NCBI RefSeq assembly: GCF_900105965.1
Contig: NZ_FNTV01000001.1
Coordinates: 2,976,001 to 3,040,000 of the forward strand
DNA: 64,000 nt
Direction: 5' to 3'
Origin: Arthrobacter alpinus
GTDB taxonomy: Bacteria; Actinomycetota; Actinomycetes; Actinomycetales; Micrococcaceae
Numbering within the stretch: the stretch's first letter is position 1; every line of letters begins with the position of its first letter. Below, piece after piece: positions 27,009 through 34,861 of the stretch. Both the position numbers and the translations under genes were made by a program. The notes under the pieces were generated by a model, which was given only the letters and a program-made list of their open reading frames with translations, had not been told where the DNA came from and did not search any database.

Positions 27009-28010
27009 ATGGCACGCCCCTACACATTGTTCACCGGCCAATGGGCCGATCTCCCCTTCGAAGAGGTAGCGCGACTGGCCTCCGACTGGGGCTACGACGG
27101 CTTGGAAATTGCCTGCTCGGGCGATCACCTTGACCCGTGGCGCTGGGACGAGCCCGGCTACGTTGAAGGCAAGCTTGCGGTGCTGGATCGCTACAACCTG
27201 AAGGTCTGGGCCATCTCCAACCACCTCAAGGGCCAGGCCGTGTGCGATGATCCCATCGACTTCCGCCACCAAGCGATTGTCAGCGCCAAGGTGTGGGGAA
27301 ACGGCGACCCCGAGGGCGTGCGCCAACGCGCTGCCGAGGAAATGAAACTGACCGCACGGTTGGCTCAGGCGCTGGGCGTCAAGACAGTGGTTGGCTTCAC
27401 CGGATCCTCGATCTGGCAGTACGTGGCCATGTTCCCGCCCGTTCCGGAATCCGTAATTGAGGCGGGTTACCAAGACTTCGCCGATCGCTGGAACCCCATC
27501 CTGGACGTCTTCGACGAATGTGGTGTGCGCTTCGCCCACGAGGTTCACCCCTCCGAAATCGCCTACGACTACTGGACCACCGTGCGTTCCCTTGAAGCCA
27601 TTGGCCACCGTGAGGCGTTCGGCCTGAACTGGGATCCGTCGCACTTCATGTGGCAGGGCATTGACCCCGTCTCCTTCATCTGGGACTTCAAGGACCGGAT
27701 CTACCATGTTGACTGCAAGGACACGAAGCTGCGCCCAACAGGCCGCAACACTGTCATGGGCTCGCACCTCCCGTGGGGAGATCCGCGCCGCGGCTGGGAC
27801 TTTGTCTCCGCCGGCCGTGGAGACGTGCCCTGGGAATCATCGTTCCGAGCCTTGACGGCCATTGGCTATGACGGCCCCATCTCCGTGGAGTGGGAAGATG
27901 CCGGCATGGACCGCCTCCAAGGTGCGCCCGAGGCCCTGGCCGCCCTGAAGAAGTTCGACTTTGCACCGTCCGCACTGTCCTTCGACGCCGCGTTCAGCAA
28001 CCAGGCCTGA
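27009..28010 (+). CDS. Sugar isomerase/epimerase-fold (AP-endonuclease-2 family) protein, 333 aa
   Basis: The second TIM-barrel protein of the operon. Characteristic segments: [14 protein letters not shown] near 30, [14 protein letters not shown] near 180, [13 protein letters not shown] near 210, [11 protein letters not shown] near 235 and [12 protein letters not shown] near 300, supplying the acidic and histidine metal ligands expected. The ATG at 27009 follows AAGGA; a start further upstream would overlap the preceding gene. The protein is about 90 residues longer than its paralogue at 23929, so it is not a simple duplicate. Co-occurrence with two Gfo/Idh proteins fits consecutive lyase and hydratase steps on 3-keto sugars. 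The operon ends here, before the 86-bp repeat. Confidence 0.88.
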   Translation: MARPYTLFTGQWADLPFEEVARLASDWGYDGLEIACSGDHLDPWRWDEPGYVEGKLAVLDRYNLKVWAISNHLKGQAVCDDPIDFRHQAIVSAKVWGNGDPEGVRQRAAEEMKLTARLAQALGVKTVVGFTGSSIWQYVAMFPPVPESVIEAGYQDFADRWNPILDVFDECGVRFAHEVHPSEIAYDYWTTVRSLEAIGHREAFGLNWDPSHFMWQGIDPVSFIWDFKDRIYHVDCKDTKLRPTGRNTVMGSHLPWGDPRRGWDFVSAGRGDVPWESSFRALTAIGYDGPISVEWEDAGMDRLQGAPEALAALKKFDFAPSALSFDAAFSNQA

Positions 28011-28014
28011 CGCC

Positions 28015-28100
28015 GCCGCGCCGAGCCAGACGGATCGCCGCAGGTGGAGATGTTGTGCAACGTCTCCACCGCAGCGTTTCGTCTGACTCGGCGTCCGGCG
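28015..28100. repeat. 86-bp double-hairpin repeat, copy 1
   Basis: Contains an outer inverted repeat (CCGAGCCAGACG with CGTCTGACTCGG) and an inner one (GTGGAGATGTTG with CAACGTCTCCAC). It matches 29156-29241 at 78 of 86 positions in the same orientation. It begins 5 bp after the stop of the isomerase-fold gene. Confidence 0.85.
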
Positions 28101-28246
28101 TAGATCGCCCGTTGTGTGACGGTGATCCTAACGAAAAATGCTGCTCGCCGGTAATCTTGGTAGCGGGGGAATGCCCGATGATTGCCGTCCAATGGCATCA
28201 CACTTGCGGCACCGTCTATTAAAACGTTAGGCATTTCGCTATCTTT

Positions 28247-29152
28247 TTGCGCCTTTTCCACGCCCGCCGTCGATCCATCACCACAATTGCCGCCCTCATC
28301 GCCACACTGTCAGTGGCAATGGGAGTGTTCTTGGTGGCCGGAGCCGCGGCAACCACCCCAAAACTCGCAACAGCTTCGGCACCCGCTGCCGCGCCCGTTG
28401 CCCCAATCCAGGCGAGCATGGACACCACCACCCAGCCATCTCCCACTGCACAGACAGCAACCCCGGAAGCAGCAGTGAAGGAAACCACCCCCGCCGATCC
28501 TGCCCCCCAACTGGCCGCGCAGGGAAGTGTGGACTCCGAACTGGCGGGCTCGGTCAAGGCGATCGATTCCGCCAACATCATCACCGACCCCGCCTGGTTC
28601 ACCAAGGCCTACGCGGACGGATTCCGGCTGTACGTGATGCACTCAACCATGTGGGACAGCTGCACGCAGTGGGAACACACCCTTCCGCAGCTGGAAATGG
28701 CGCTCGACGCCGGGCTGAAGATCGCCGTGTACACCCGTGACCCGAATTGCTGGGAGGCGGGCATCGCCGCCGCCGGGCCTTACGTCAACCGGCTGCAATT
28801 CTTCGCCCTGGATGTGGAAGACGGCGGAGTGCCCGTCACCCGTGCCATGGTCGACGGAGTGGCAGCCACCGGTGTTCGCCCGGTCATCTACACGGGTTCA
28901 GGCATGTGGGGCGGGCTTCAGGGCGCCACAACGGACAGCTTCTCCGACGTACCCTTGTGGGACACAGACACCTCCGCGTTCCCGTTTGAGAGCTGGCAGC
29001 CGGATCATTTGGCTCCTGCCCCGCTCCCCTACGGCGGCTGGAACACCCCGGGCACCATGCGCATCGCCAGTCAGCAGCAATTCGAGTTCAACTACAACGG
29101 GGTCGCCATTGACCTGAACTCCTTTGATGCCAGCTTCCTGACGGTACCGTAG
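28247..29152 (+). CDS. Secreted glycoside-hydrolase-25-like (lysozyme-fold) protein
   Basis: A 301-residue protein. The first 35 residues are a signal peptide or anchor (basic start, hydrophobic TTIAALIATLSVAMGVFLVA), followed by an alanine/threonine/proline-rich linker to about residue 95. The catalytic-like domain contains LQFFALDVEDGG, GVRPVIYTGSGMWGG, VPLWDTDTSAF, YGGWNT and a final AIDLNSFDASFL. These match the strand order of GH25 lysozymes, including the carboxylates of DVED. It may cleave peptidoglycan or another glycan outside the cell. The TTG start at 28247 has no good ribosome site, so the start is uncertain. The gene is framed by the two 86-bp repeats. Confidence 0.75.
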   Translation: MRLFHARRRSITTIAALIATLSVAMGVFLVAGAAATTPKLATASAPAAAPVAPIQASMDTTTQPSPTAQTATPEAAVKETTPADPAPQLAAQGSVDSELAGSVKAIDSANIITDPAWFTKAYADGFRLYVMHSTMWDSCTQWEHTLPQLEMALDAGLKIAVYTRDPNCWEAGIAAAGPYVNRLQFFALDVEDGGVPVTRAMVDGVAATGVRPVIYTGSGMWGGLQGATTDSFSDVPLWDTDTSAFPFESWQPDHLAPAPLPYGGWNTPGTMRIASQQQFEFNYNGVAIDLNSFDASFLTVP

Positions 29153-29155
29153 GCT

Positions 29156-29241
29156 GCCGCACCGAGTCAGACGGAGAGCCGCAGGTGGAGATGTTGCGCA
29201 ACGTCTCCACGGCAGCGTTCCGTCTGATTCGGCGTCCGGCG
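29156..29241. repeat. 86-bp double-hairpin repeat, copy 2
   Basis: The second copy, in direct orientation, 4 bp after the stop of the GH25-like gene. Several of the eight differences from copy 1 keep or wobble-pair within the stems, for example in CCGAGTCAGACG with CGTCTGATTCGG. That suggests the structure is what is conserved. Confidence 0.85.
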
Positions 29242-29257
29242 CTAGAGTAGATGAACT

Positions 29258-29638
29258 ATGAGCATTCCCAAGAACGCACCCGCCTCAGTGCGCATTGACG
29301 CCTGGTTGTGGTCCATCCGGGCCTACAAGACACGTTCAATGGCCACGACTGCGTGCCGAGCGGGCCATGTGAAGCTCAACGATGCCAACGCCAAGGCCTC
29401 CCAAACAGTGGTTCCCGGGGACACCATCCGCGTCCGCCAGCCCGGCTACGACCGTATTTTGGAGGTCCGTGCCCTCATCAACAAGCGGGTCGGCGCCGAG
29501 GCGGCCAGCCATTGCTTCACCGACCACACTCCCCCGCGCCCGGTGTTGCCCGCGCTTGGCTTGCCTCAGCGCGACCGGGGGACCGGCCGGCCCACCAAGA
29601 AGGACCGCCGCGACATGGATAAGCTCCGCGGCGAATGA
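29258..29638 (+). CDS. S4-domain RNA-binding protein (Hsp15-like)
   Basis: A 126-residue protein. The S4 domain covers residues 8-65: VRIDAWLWSIRAYKTRS, GHVKLNDANAK and VVPGDTIRVRQPG, the alpha-L-shaped RNA-binding surface of this family. A short basic tail follows (RPTKKDRRDMDKLRG). Hsp15-type proteins bind the 50S ribosomal subunit carrying stalled nascent chains. The ATG at 29258 lies 17 bp after the second 86-bp repeat. It is a single-gene unit; the following gene is convergent. Confidence 0.9.
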   Translation: MSIPKNAPASVRIDAWLWSIRAYKTRSMATTACRAGHVKLNDANAKASQTVVPGDTIRVRQPGYDRILEVRALINKRVGAEAASHCFTDHTPPRPVLPALGLPQRDRGTGRPTKKDRRDMDKLRGE

Positions 29639-29748
29639 CCCCTTTCATGGCTACCGCTCACCAAAACGGGGCGAAGCCGCCAAGCGCCCCACAAGATACG
29701 CCGTTCTCGCGGGTTGGCCCCGTTCTCGCGAAGTAAGCACCGTTAAAG

Positions 29749-29791
29749 CCACGTGCCGCCGTCGTTCATGGTGAACGACGGCGGCACGTGG
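29749..29791. terminator. 20-bp perfect hairpin between the S4 gene and RNase J
   Basis: Arms 29749-29768 and 29772-29791 (CCACGTGCCGCCGTCGTTCA and its complement) are perfect with a TGG loop. It lies between convergent genes, 22 bp after the RNase J stop, so it can act as a bidirectional terminator. Confidence 0.75.
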
Positions 29792-29812
29792 GCCGAGCGA
29801 AAAGCTGGTGAC

Positions 29813-31486
29813 TTATGCCTCGACGATGATGACCGTGTAGACCGGCTTGCGGCGCAGTGCGCGGTCCGACCAACGCAGCAGTGCCTCGGCGATGGCCTTC
29901 TCGGCGCCGTGGCCCGTCTTCTCGCCGCGGAGAGAAGCAATGGTCTTCTCAACGATGACGGTGGCCTTGTCGGTGTCCTTCTCGGCGAGGTTGAAGCCCA
30001 CGGCGAAGTACTCCGGGTCTTCTTCGATCTTGCCGCTGTCGGGATCAACGATCAGCAGAACGGTGACCGCACCGTCTTCGGCCAAACGAATACGATCCTG
30101 CAGGGACTCCTCGGTGGCCGCACCCGGAATCATGTTCTCAACGTAGACGTAAGCAGCCGGAACGCTACCGGATACCTTGACAACGCCGTCCTTGAGGTCG
30201 ATCGTGGTGCCGTCTTCAAGGATGAACGCATTCTTCGGGTCAACACCGGTGCGGACAGCCAGCTCGGCGTTGGCCTTCAGGTGACGGTATTCACCGTGCA
30301 CGGGCATGACGTTCTTCGGGCGAACCAAGTTGTAGCAGTACACCAATTCGCCGGCACTGGCGTGACCGGAGACGTGCACCTTGGCATTGCCCTTGTGGAC
30401 AACGTTGGCACCCTGCTTGGTGAGGTCGTTGATGAGGCGGTAGATCGAGGACTCGTTGCCGGGAACCAGCGAGCTGGCCAACAGGACGGTGTCGCCCTCG
30501 GTCAGGTTGATCTGGTGATCGCCACTGGCCATACGCGCCAAGGCAGCCATGGGCTCACCCTGTGAACCGGTGCAAATCAGAACGGCCTTGTTGGGGGCCA
30601 TGCGCTCAAGTTCCTTGGCGTCAACGAGCATGCCGCGCGGAATCTTCAGGTAGCCAAGTTCGCGCGCCGTGGTCATGTTGCGGACCATGGAGCGGCCAAC
30701 GAAGGCGATCTTGCGGTTGTACTTGTGGGCAGAGTCGATGATCTGCTGGATGCGGTGCACGTGGCTCGCGAAGCTGGAGACAACAACACGGCGCGGGGCT
30801 GTGCGCATGACCTGGTCGATGGCCGGGATCAGGTCAGCCTCGGCTGCCAGGAAGCCCGGAACCTCGGCGTTGGTGGAGTCAGGCAGGAACAAGTCCACGC
30901 CTTCCTCACCCAGACGGGCAAAGCCGGCCAGGTCGGTGATGCGCTTGTCCAGCGGGAACTGGTCCATCTTGAAGTCGCCGGTTTCCAGCACGAGGCCGGC
31001 GGGCGTACGGATGGCGACAGCCAGGCCGTCCGGGATGGAGTGGTTAACGGCAAGGAATTCGACGTCGAACGGGCCGAACTTGCGGCGGTCGCCTTCCTTG
31101 ACCTGGACCAGCTTGCCCTTAATGCGGTGTTCATCAAGTTTGGTCTTCAGGAACGCAAGGGTCAGCTTTGCGGAGATCACGGGAATGTCGCCGCGGTGCT
31201 TGAGCAGGTACGGGACACCGCCAATGTGGTCCTCGTGGCCGTGAGTCAGCACCAGGCCAACAACGTCCTGCCAGCGGTTCTTCAGGTAAGAGAAATCGGG
31301 GATGATGACGTCAACGCCGGGGTGGTGCTCCTCTGGGAACAGCACGCCGCAGTCAACAATCAGCAGCTTTCCTGCGAACTCGAAGACGGTCATGTTTCGG
31401 CCAATTTCGCCCAAACCACCGAGGGCCACGATGCGCATGGCACCGTCGGCGAGGGCGGGAGGGGTTTGGCGAGCTGTTCTTCTCAT
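29813..31486 (-). CDS. rnj: Ribonuclease J
   Basis: A 557-residue metallo-beta-lactamase/beta-CASP nuclease. The metal-binding motif LTHGHEDHIGG is near residue 80; the beta-CASP segments include SFASHVHRIQQII and STNAEVPGF, and the C-terminal domain follows. RNase J carries both endonuclease and 5'-to-3' exonuclease activity in mRNA decay and rRNA maturation in the cytoplasm. Length fits the actinobacterial form. The usual upstream dapA is absent: the next gene upstream is a flavin oxidoreductase. A hairpin follows the stop codon. Function is secure; its own control is not visible. Confidence 0.96.
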   Translation of the reverse strand: MRRTARQTPPALADGAMRIVALGGLGEIGRNMTVFEFAGKLLIVDCGVLFPEEHHPGVDVIIPDFSYLKNRWQDVVGLVLTHGHEDHIGGVPYLLKHRGDIPVISAKLTLAFLKTKLDEHRIKGKLVQVKEGDRRKFGPFDVEFLAVNHSIPDGLAVAIRTPAGLVLETGDFKMDQFPLDKRITDLAGFARLGEEGVDLFLPDSTNAEVPGFLAAEADLIPAIDQVMRTAPRRVVVSSFASHVHRIQQIIDSAHKYNRKIAFVGRSMVRNMTTARELGYLKIPRGMLVDAKELERMAPNKAVLICTGSQGEPMAALARMASGDHQINLTEGDTVLLASSLVPGNESSIYRLINDLTKQGANVVHKGNAKVHVSGHASAGELVYCYNLVRPKNVMPVHGEYRHLKANAELAVRTGVDPKNAFILEDGTTIDLKDGVVKVSGSVPAAYVYVENMIPGAATEESLQDRIRLAEDGAVTVLLIVDPDSGKIEEDPEYFAVGFNLAEKDTDKATVIVEKTIASLRGEKTGHGAEKAIAEALLRWSDRALRRKPVYTVIIVEA

Positions 31487-31667
31487 GGATTCCAGACTTT
31501 ATGGTGTTGTGGGCGTCAGGCTGGCGATGTTGCGCCGCCGTTTGTTGCGATTCTTTCGGCCAGTAGCTGACCGGTATCGCTAAAAAATTAGGGGGTTGCT
31601 ATGCCGATTTTACCACCGTGGCCGCCGTTGCATTCCCCAGCCCTCCGGAAGGCGCGAATGAGGCGCA

Positions 31668-31717
31668 AAGCCGGGTGCCGGCGTCGCACGTTTAAGTACG
31701 ACGCCGGCACCCGGCTT
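31668..31717 (-). terminator. 19-bp perfect hairpin downstream of the LLM oxidoreductase gene
   Basis: AAGCCGGGTGCCGGCGTCG (31668-31686) and its complement (31699-31717) with a 12-nt loop, 17 bp after the minus-strand stop at 31734. The loop-side bases AAGTACGACG resemble the arm at 2560-2570, so these terminators share sequence. Confidence 0.75.
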
Positions 31718-31733
31718 GGCCCGAATCGGGACC

Positions 31734-32783
31734 TTATGCGGTGGCTGGCTCCCATCCGATGGCGGGGGCGATGTGCTCGGCAATGTTGGCCAGCATCTTC
31801 GTGTTGTAGGCAACTCCGAGCTGGTTGGGCACCGTGAGCATGAGCGTGTCCGCGGCCTGGACGGCGGCGTCGGCGGCGAGGTCGCGAGCAATATCTGCGG
31901 GGTCTCCCATGTAGCTCTTGCCGAAGCGCGAGAGCAGGCCGTCAATCATGCCCACCTGGTCCTTGCTATCGGCTTGGGCGCGCAAACCAAAGTACATGCG
32001 GTCCGTGTCGTCGACCACGGGGATGACACTGCGACTGACCGAAACCCGCGGAGTGAACGCGTGACCGGCCTTGGCCCACTCATCGCGGAACAACTGAATT
32101 TGTTCGGCCTGGAGCTGGTCGAACGGCACGCCGGTGTCCTCGGTCAGCAGGGTTGAACTCATCAAGTTCATCCCCTGCTGCGCAGCCCAAACTGCGGTTG
32201 CGCGGGACCCCGCACCCCACCAAATACGTTCGGACAGGCCGGGAGCTTGGGGTTCGATGCGCAGCAGACGCTCCCCGCCCATGTACGCGTGCTCGCCGGG
32301 TTCAGCCACGCCGGCGCCGGAAATCGCGTGCCGGAAGGCGGCTGTGTGCCGGCGGGCCATGTCAGCCGCCGTTTCACCGTCGAGCGGGTGGTAGCCAAAA
32401 TCGGCCGCACCGTTGGCGGCAGGTTCGGGTGAACCACGGCTTACGCCGATCTGCAGCCGGCCATCGGCGATCAGGTCCGTGGCTGCAGCCTGCTCAGCCA
32501 TATAGAGGGGGTTTTCGTAGCGCATGTCGATCACGCCAGTGCCGATCTCGATTCGGCTGGTGCGCGCCGCGATGGCGGCCATGAGCGGAAAGGGCGCAGC
32601 CTGCTGCCTGGCGAAGTGGTGGACGCGGAAGAAGGCGCCGTCAATGCCAAGTTCCTCAGCCGCAACGGACAAATCGATGGCTTGGTGCAGGGCATCGGCC
32701 GCCGTATTGGTCTGCGAGCCGCGACCCGTTCCGTAGTGGCCGAAGGACAGGAACCCTATGCGCTTCTTGAAGTTTGTTTCCAT
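31734..32783 (-). CDS. LLM-class (luciferase-like) flavin-dependent oxidoreductase
   Basis: A protein of about 349 residues with a TIM-barrel luciferase-like monooxygenase fold. Visible segments: GFLSFGHY at the N terminus, ELGIDGAFFRVHHFARQ near 45, IEIGTGVIDMRYENP near 80, DLIADGRLQIGVSRGSPEP near 110 and DTLMLTVPNQ near 325. It probably uses FMNH2 or F420 and acts on an unknown substrate. Start: ATG at 32783, or GTG nine bases earlier; neither has a strong ribosome site. It is an isolated gene upstream of the RNase J gene in the same direction, with a terminator between. Confidence 0.88.
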   Translation of the reverse strand: METNFKKRIGFLSFGHYGTGRGSQTNTAADALHQAIDLSVAAEELGIDGAFFRVHHFARQQAAPFPLMAAIAARTSRIEIGTGVIDMRYENPLYMAEQAAATDLIADGRLQIGVSRGSPEPAANGAADFGYHPLDGETAADMARRHTAAFRHAISGAGVAEPGEHAYMGGERLLRIEPQAPGLSERIWWGAGSRATAVWAAQQGMNLMSSTLLTEDTGVPFDQLQAEQIQLFRDEWAKAGHAFTPRVSVSRSVIPVVDDTDRMYFGLRAQADSKDQVGMIDGLLSRFGKSYMGDPADIARDLAADAAVQAADTLMLTVPNQLGVAYNTKMLANIAEHIAPAIGWEPATA

Positions 32784-32857
32784 GATTGGCACAACGGAAC
32801 CCGCCAGCCAACTATTCCATGCATACGCATATAGCTAGCGGGCGGTTCCGGATTAGC

Positions 32858-33001
32858 TCATCGCTTCTTCGTGATGTGGGCGACGGGATCGGCGGATTCA
32901 TCGGCCGCGCCTCGCGCCTTCTTCAGTGCGCGTTTGGCCTTGATGGCGTGACCCTTGTCCACCTTTTTGTGTTCGTGGTGGTGTGGTTGTTTGTCGGGCA
33001 T
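32858..33001 (-). CDS. Small basic hypothetical protein, 47 aa
   Basis: Reading from ATG at 33001 with a perfect AAGGAG six bases upstream gives a lysine/histidine-rich protein: MPDKQPHHHEHKKVDKG, then KAKRALKKARGAADES. It is highly charged, with no membrane segment. The histidine cluster near the N terminus could bind metal. The strong ribosome site makes it a probable real gene despite its size. Function unknown. It lies between an ABC exporter operon and the LLM gene, on the same strand as both. Confidence 0.75.
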   Translation of the reverse strand: MPDKQPHHHEHKKVDKGHAIKAKRALKKARGAADESADPVAHITKKR

Positions 33002-33115
33002 GGTTAACTCCTTGTGATTCCAAGTCGTTACGCACCGGGCCGGCCGGTCCAACGCGTCCCCCGCTTTGAACGGTACGCGCTTTTCCGGCCGACCAACAGG
33101 ATGACTTCCTAGCCC

Positions 33116-34861
33116 CTATGCGTCTTGGCGCCACGAATTCCACAGTGCGGCGTAGGAGCCGTTCTGTGCCAGCAATTCATCGTGCGAGCCAAGCTCCGAG
33201 ATCCGCCCCTTTTCCACCACGGCGACACGGTCGGCGTCGTGAGCTGTGTGCAGCCGGTGCGCAATGGCCACCACGGTCCGCCCCTCAAGAACAGCGCTGA
33301 GCGAAAATTCCAGATCGCGGGCAGCCTGCGGATCGATCAAAGATGTTGCCTCGTCCAGCACCAGCGTGTGCGGATCGGCCAGCACCAGCCGGGCGAGCGC
33401 CAACTCCTGCGCCTGAGCAGGTGTCAGAGTGTGCGAACCTGAGCCCACTTCCGTAGCCAAGCCCTTGGGGAGGGCGCGCACCCACGCCAGGGATCCGACG
33501 TCGGCCAGGGCCTTTTCGATCTCGGCGTCACTGGCATCGGCCTTGCCGAGGCGGACGTTGTCGGCCAGGGTGCCCACAAATACGTGATGTTCCTGGGTCA
33601 CCAGGGCAACTTCGCCGCGCAGCTCGTCCAATGGGCGGTCCACCAGCGGCACCCCGCCAACAGTGACCGAGCCGGCGGTAGGTCCGTGAATGCCTGCCAG
33701 CAACCGGCCCAAGGTGGACTTGCCTGCGCCGGAGGGACCCACCATGGCGAGCCGCTCCCCTGGCCTGAGCGTGAGATCGATCCCGTGGAGCACATCATGC
33801 CCGGGGCGGTAGGCGTAGCGAGCCTTGTCCACCACCAATAGATCACCACTGGGGACGGCGTCTGTGGCGGTGCGGTCAGCCTTGACGTCTCGAATTCCCA
33901 CAATGCGGGCCAGCGATGAGGCACCCACCTGAATCTCATCGATCCACATGATGAGTGTGTCCACGGGATCAATGAGTTGCATGGCGTAGAGGGCAACGGT
34001 TGCCACCATGCCGGTGGTCACCAGATCCTGCGAGGAAAGCCAGCCACCCCACAGGAGCACGCCTGCCACCGGGAGCCAGAAGGAAAATTCGGCCACGGGG
34101 AACAGCACTGTGCGCAGGCCCAGCGTGTATTTTTCCTTCTCAAAACAGTTGCGCAGTGCAGCATCAATCCGGTTCCGCCTGATGGGCCCCAAGCTGAGCG
34201 CATCCACGGTGCGGGCACCTTCAATGGTCTCGGTGATGGAGCCGTTGAGGCCCGCGTAGCTTTCCCGCTCCGCCAAATAGCCGGGGGTGGCACGCTTGAG
34301 ATACCACCGCGTCACGGGCACCAAAAGTGGCACCCCGATCAGCAGCGCCACGGCCACGAGCGGGCTGGTCAGCACGGCGGCTGCCACCGTCAACGCAATG
34401 GTCGCCACGGAAACCAGCACCTGCGGCACACCAAAACGCACGGTGTGTGAGACCGCGTCAACGTCATTTGTGGTGCGGGAAACCAGATCACCGGTTCCGG
34501 CTTTTTCCACTGTTGAGAGTGGCAGCGAGGTGACCTGCTCCATGAATTCCTCGCGCAGCTGGGCAAAGACCTTCTCCCCGAGCACCATGCCCTTGCGTCG
34601 TGCCCACCGGGCCAGCAGGGTCTGGACAATCACGAACCCGGCAAGGCTCAGCGCCACAGTTGCCACGAAGCTGGCCGTGGTGCCGTGACTGATGGCGTCC
34701 ACCAGCCTGCCCAGCAAAAATGGCCCGGCCAGCCCGGCAATTGCGGAGACTACGTAGAGTCCCACCACGCCGGCGAGTGGCTTCTTGTGCATGCGCATGA
34801 GCCGCAGCCCCTCGGCCTTGACCTGGGCGGAATTGGCCACAGGCAGCTTGGTTTCAGCCAT
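33116..34861 (-). CDS. ABC exporter half, TMD-NBD, with intact Walker motifs and degenerate signature
   Basis: A 581-residue half-transporter: six transmembrane helices in the first 310 residues, then an ATPase domain. Walker A GPSGAGKST and Walker B TLVLDEATSLID are canonical. The ABC signature, expected as LSGGQ, reads LTPAQAQ. The start codon overlaps the stop of the upstream partner gene (ATG/TAA overlap at 34861), so the two are translated together and form a heterodimer. Such pairs export peptides, lipids or drugs. The substrate is unknown; no peptide precursor gene is visible nearby. Confidence 0.93.
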   Translation of the reverse strand: MAETKLPVANSAQVKAEGLRLMRMHKKPLAGVVGLYVVSAIAGLAGPFLLGRLVDAISHGTTASFVATVALSLAGFVIVQTLLARWARRKGMVLGEKVFAQLREEFMEQVTSLPLSTVEKAGTGDLVSRTTNDVDAVSHTVRFGVPQVLVSVATIALTVAAAVLTSPLVAVALLIGVPLLVPVTRWYLKRATPGYLAERESYAGLNGSITETIEGARTVDALSLGPIRRNRIDAALRNCFEKEKYTLGLRTVLFPVAEFSFWLPVAGVLLWGGWLSSQDLVTTGMVATVALYAMQLIDPVDTLIMWIDEIQVGASSLARIVGIRDVKADRTATDAVPSGDLLVVDKARYAYRPGHDVLHGIDLTLRPGERLAMVGPSGAGKSTLGRLLAGIHGPTAGSVTVGGVPLVDRPLDELRGEVALVTQEHHVFVGTLADNVRLGKADASDAEIEKALADVGSLAWVRALPKGLATEVGSGSHTLTPAQAQELALARLVLADPHTLVLDEATSLIDPQAARDLEFSLSAVLEGRTVVAIAHRLHTAHDADRVAVVEKGRISELGSHDELLAQNGSYAALWNSWRQDA

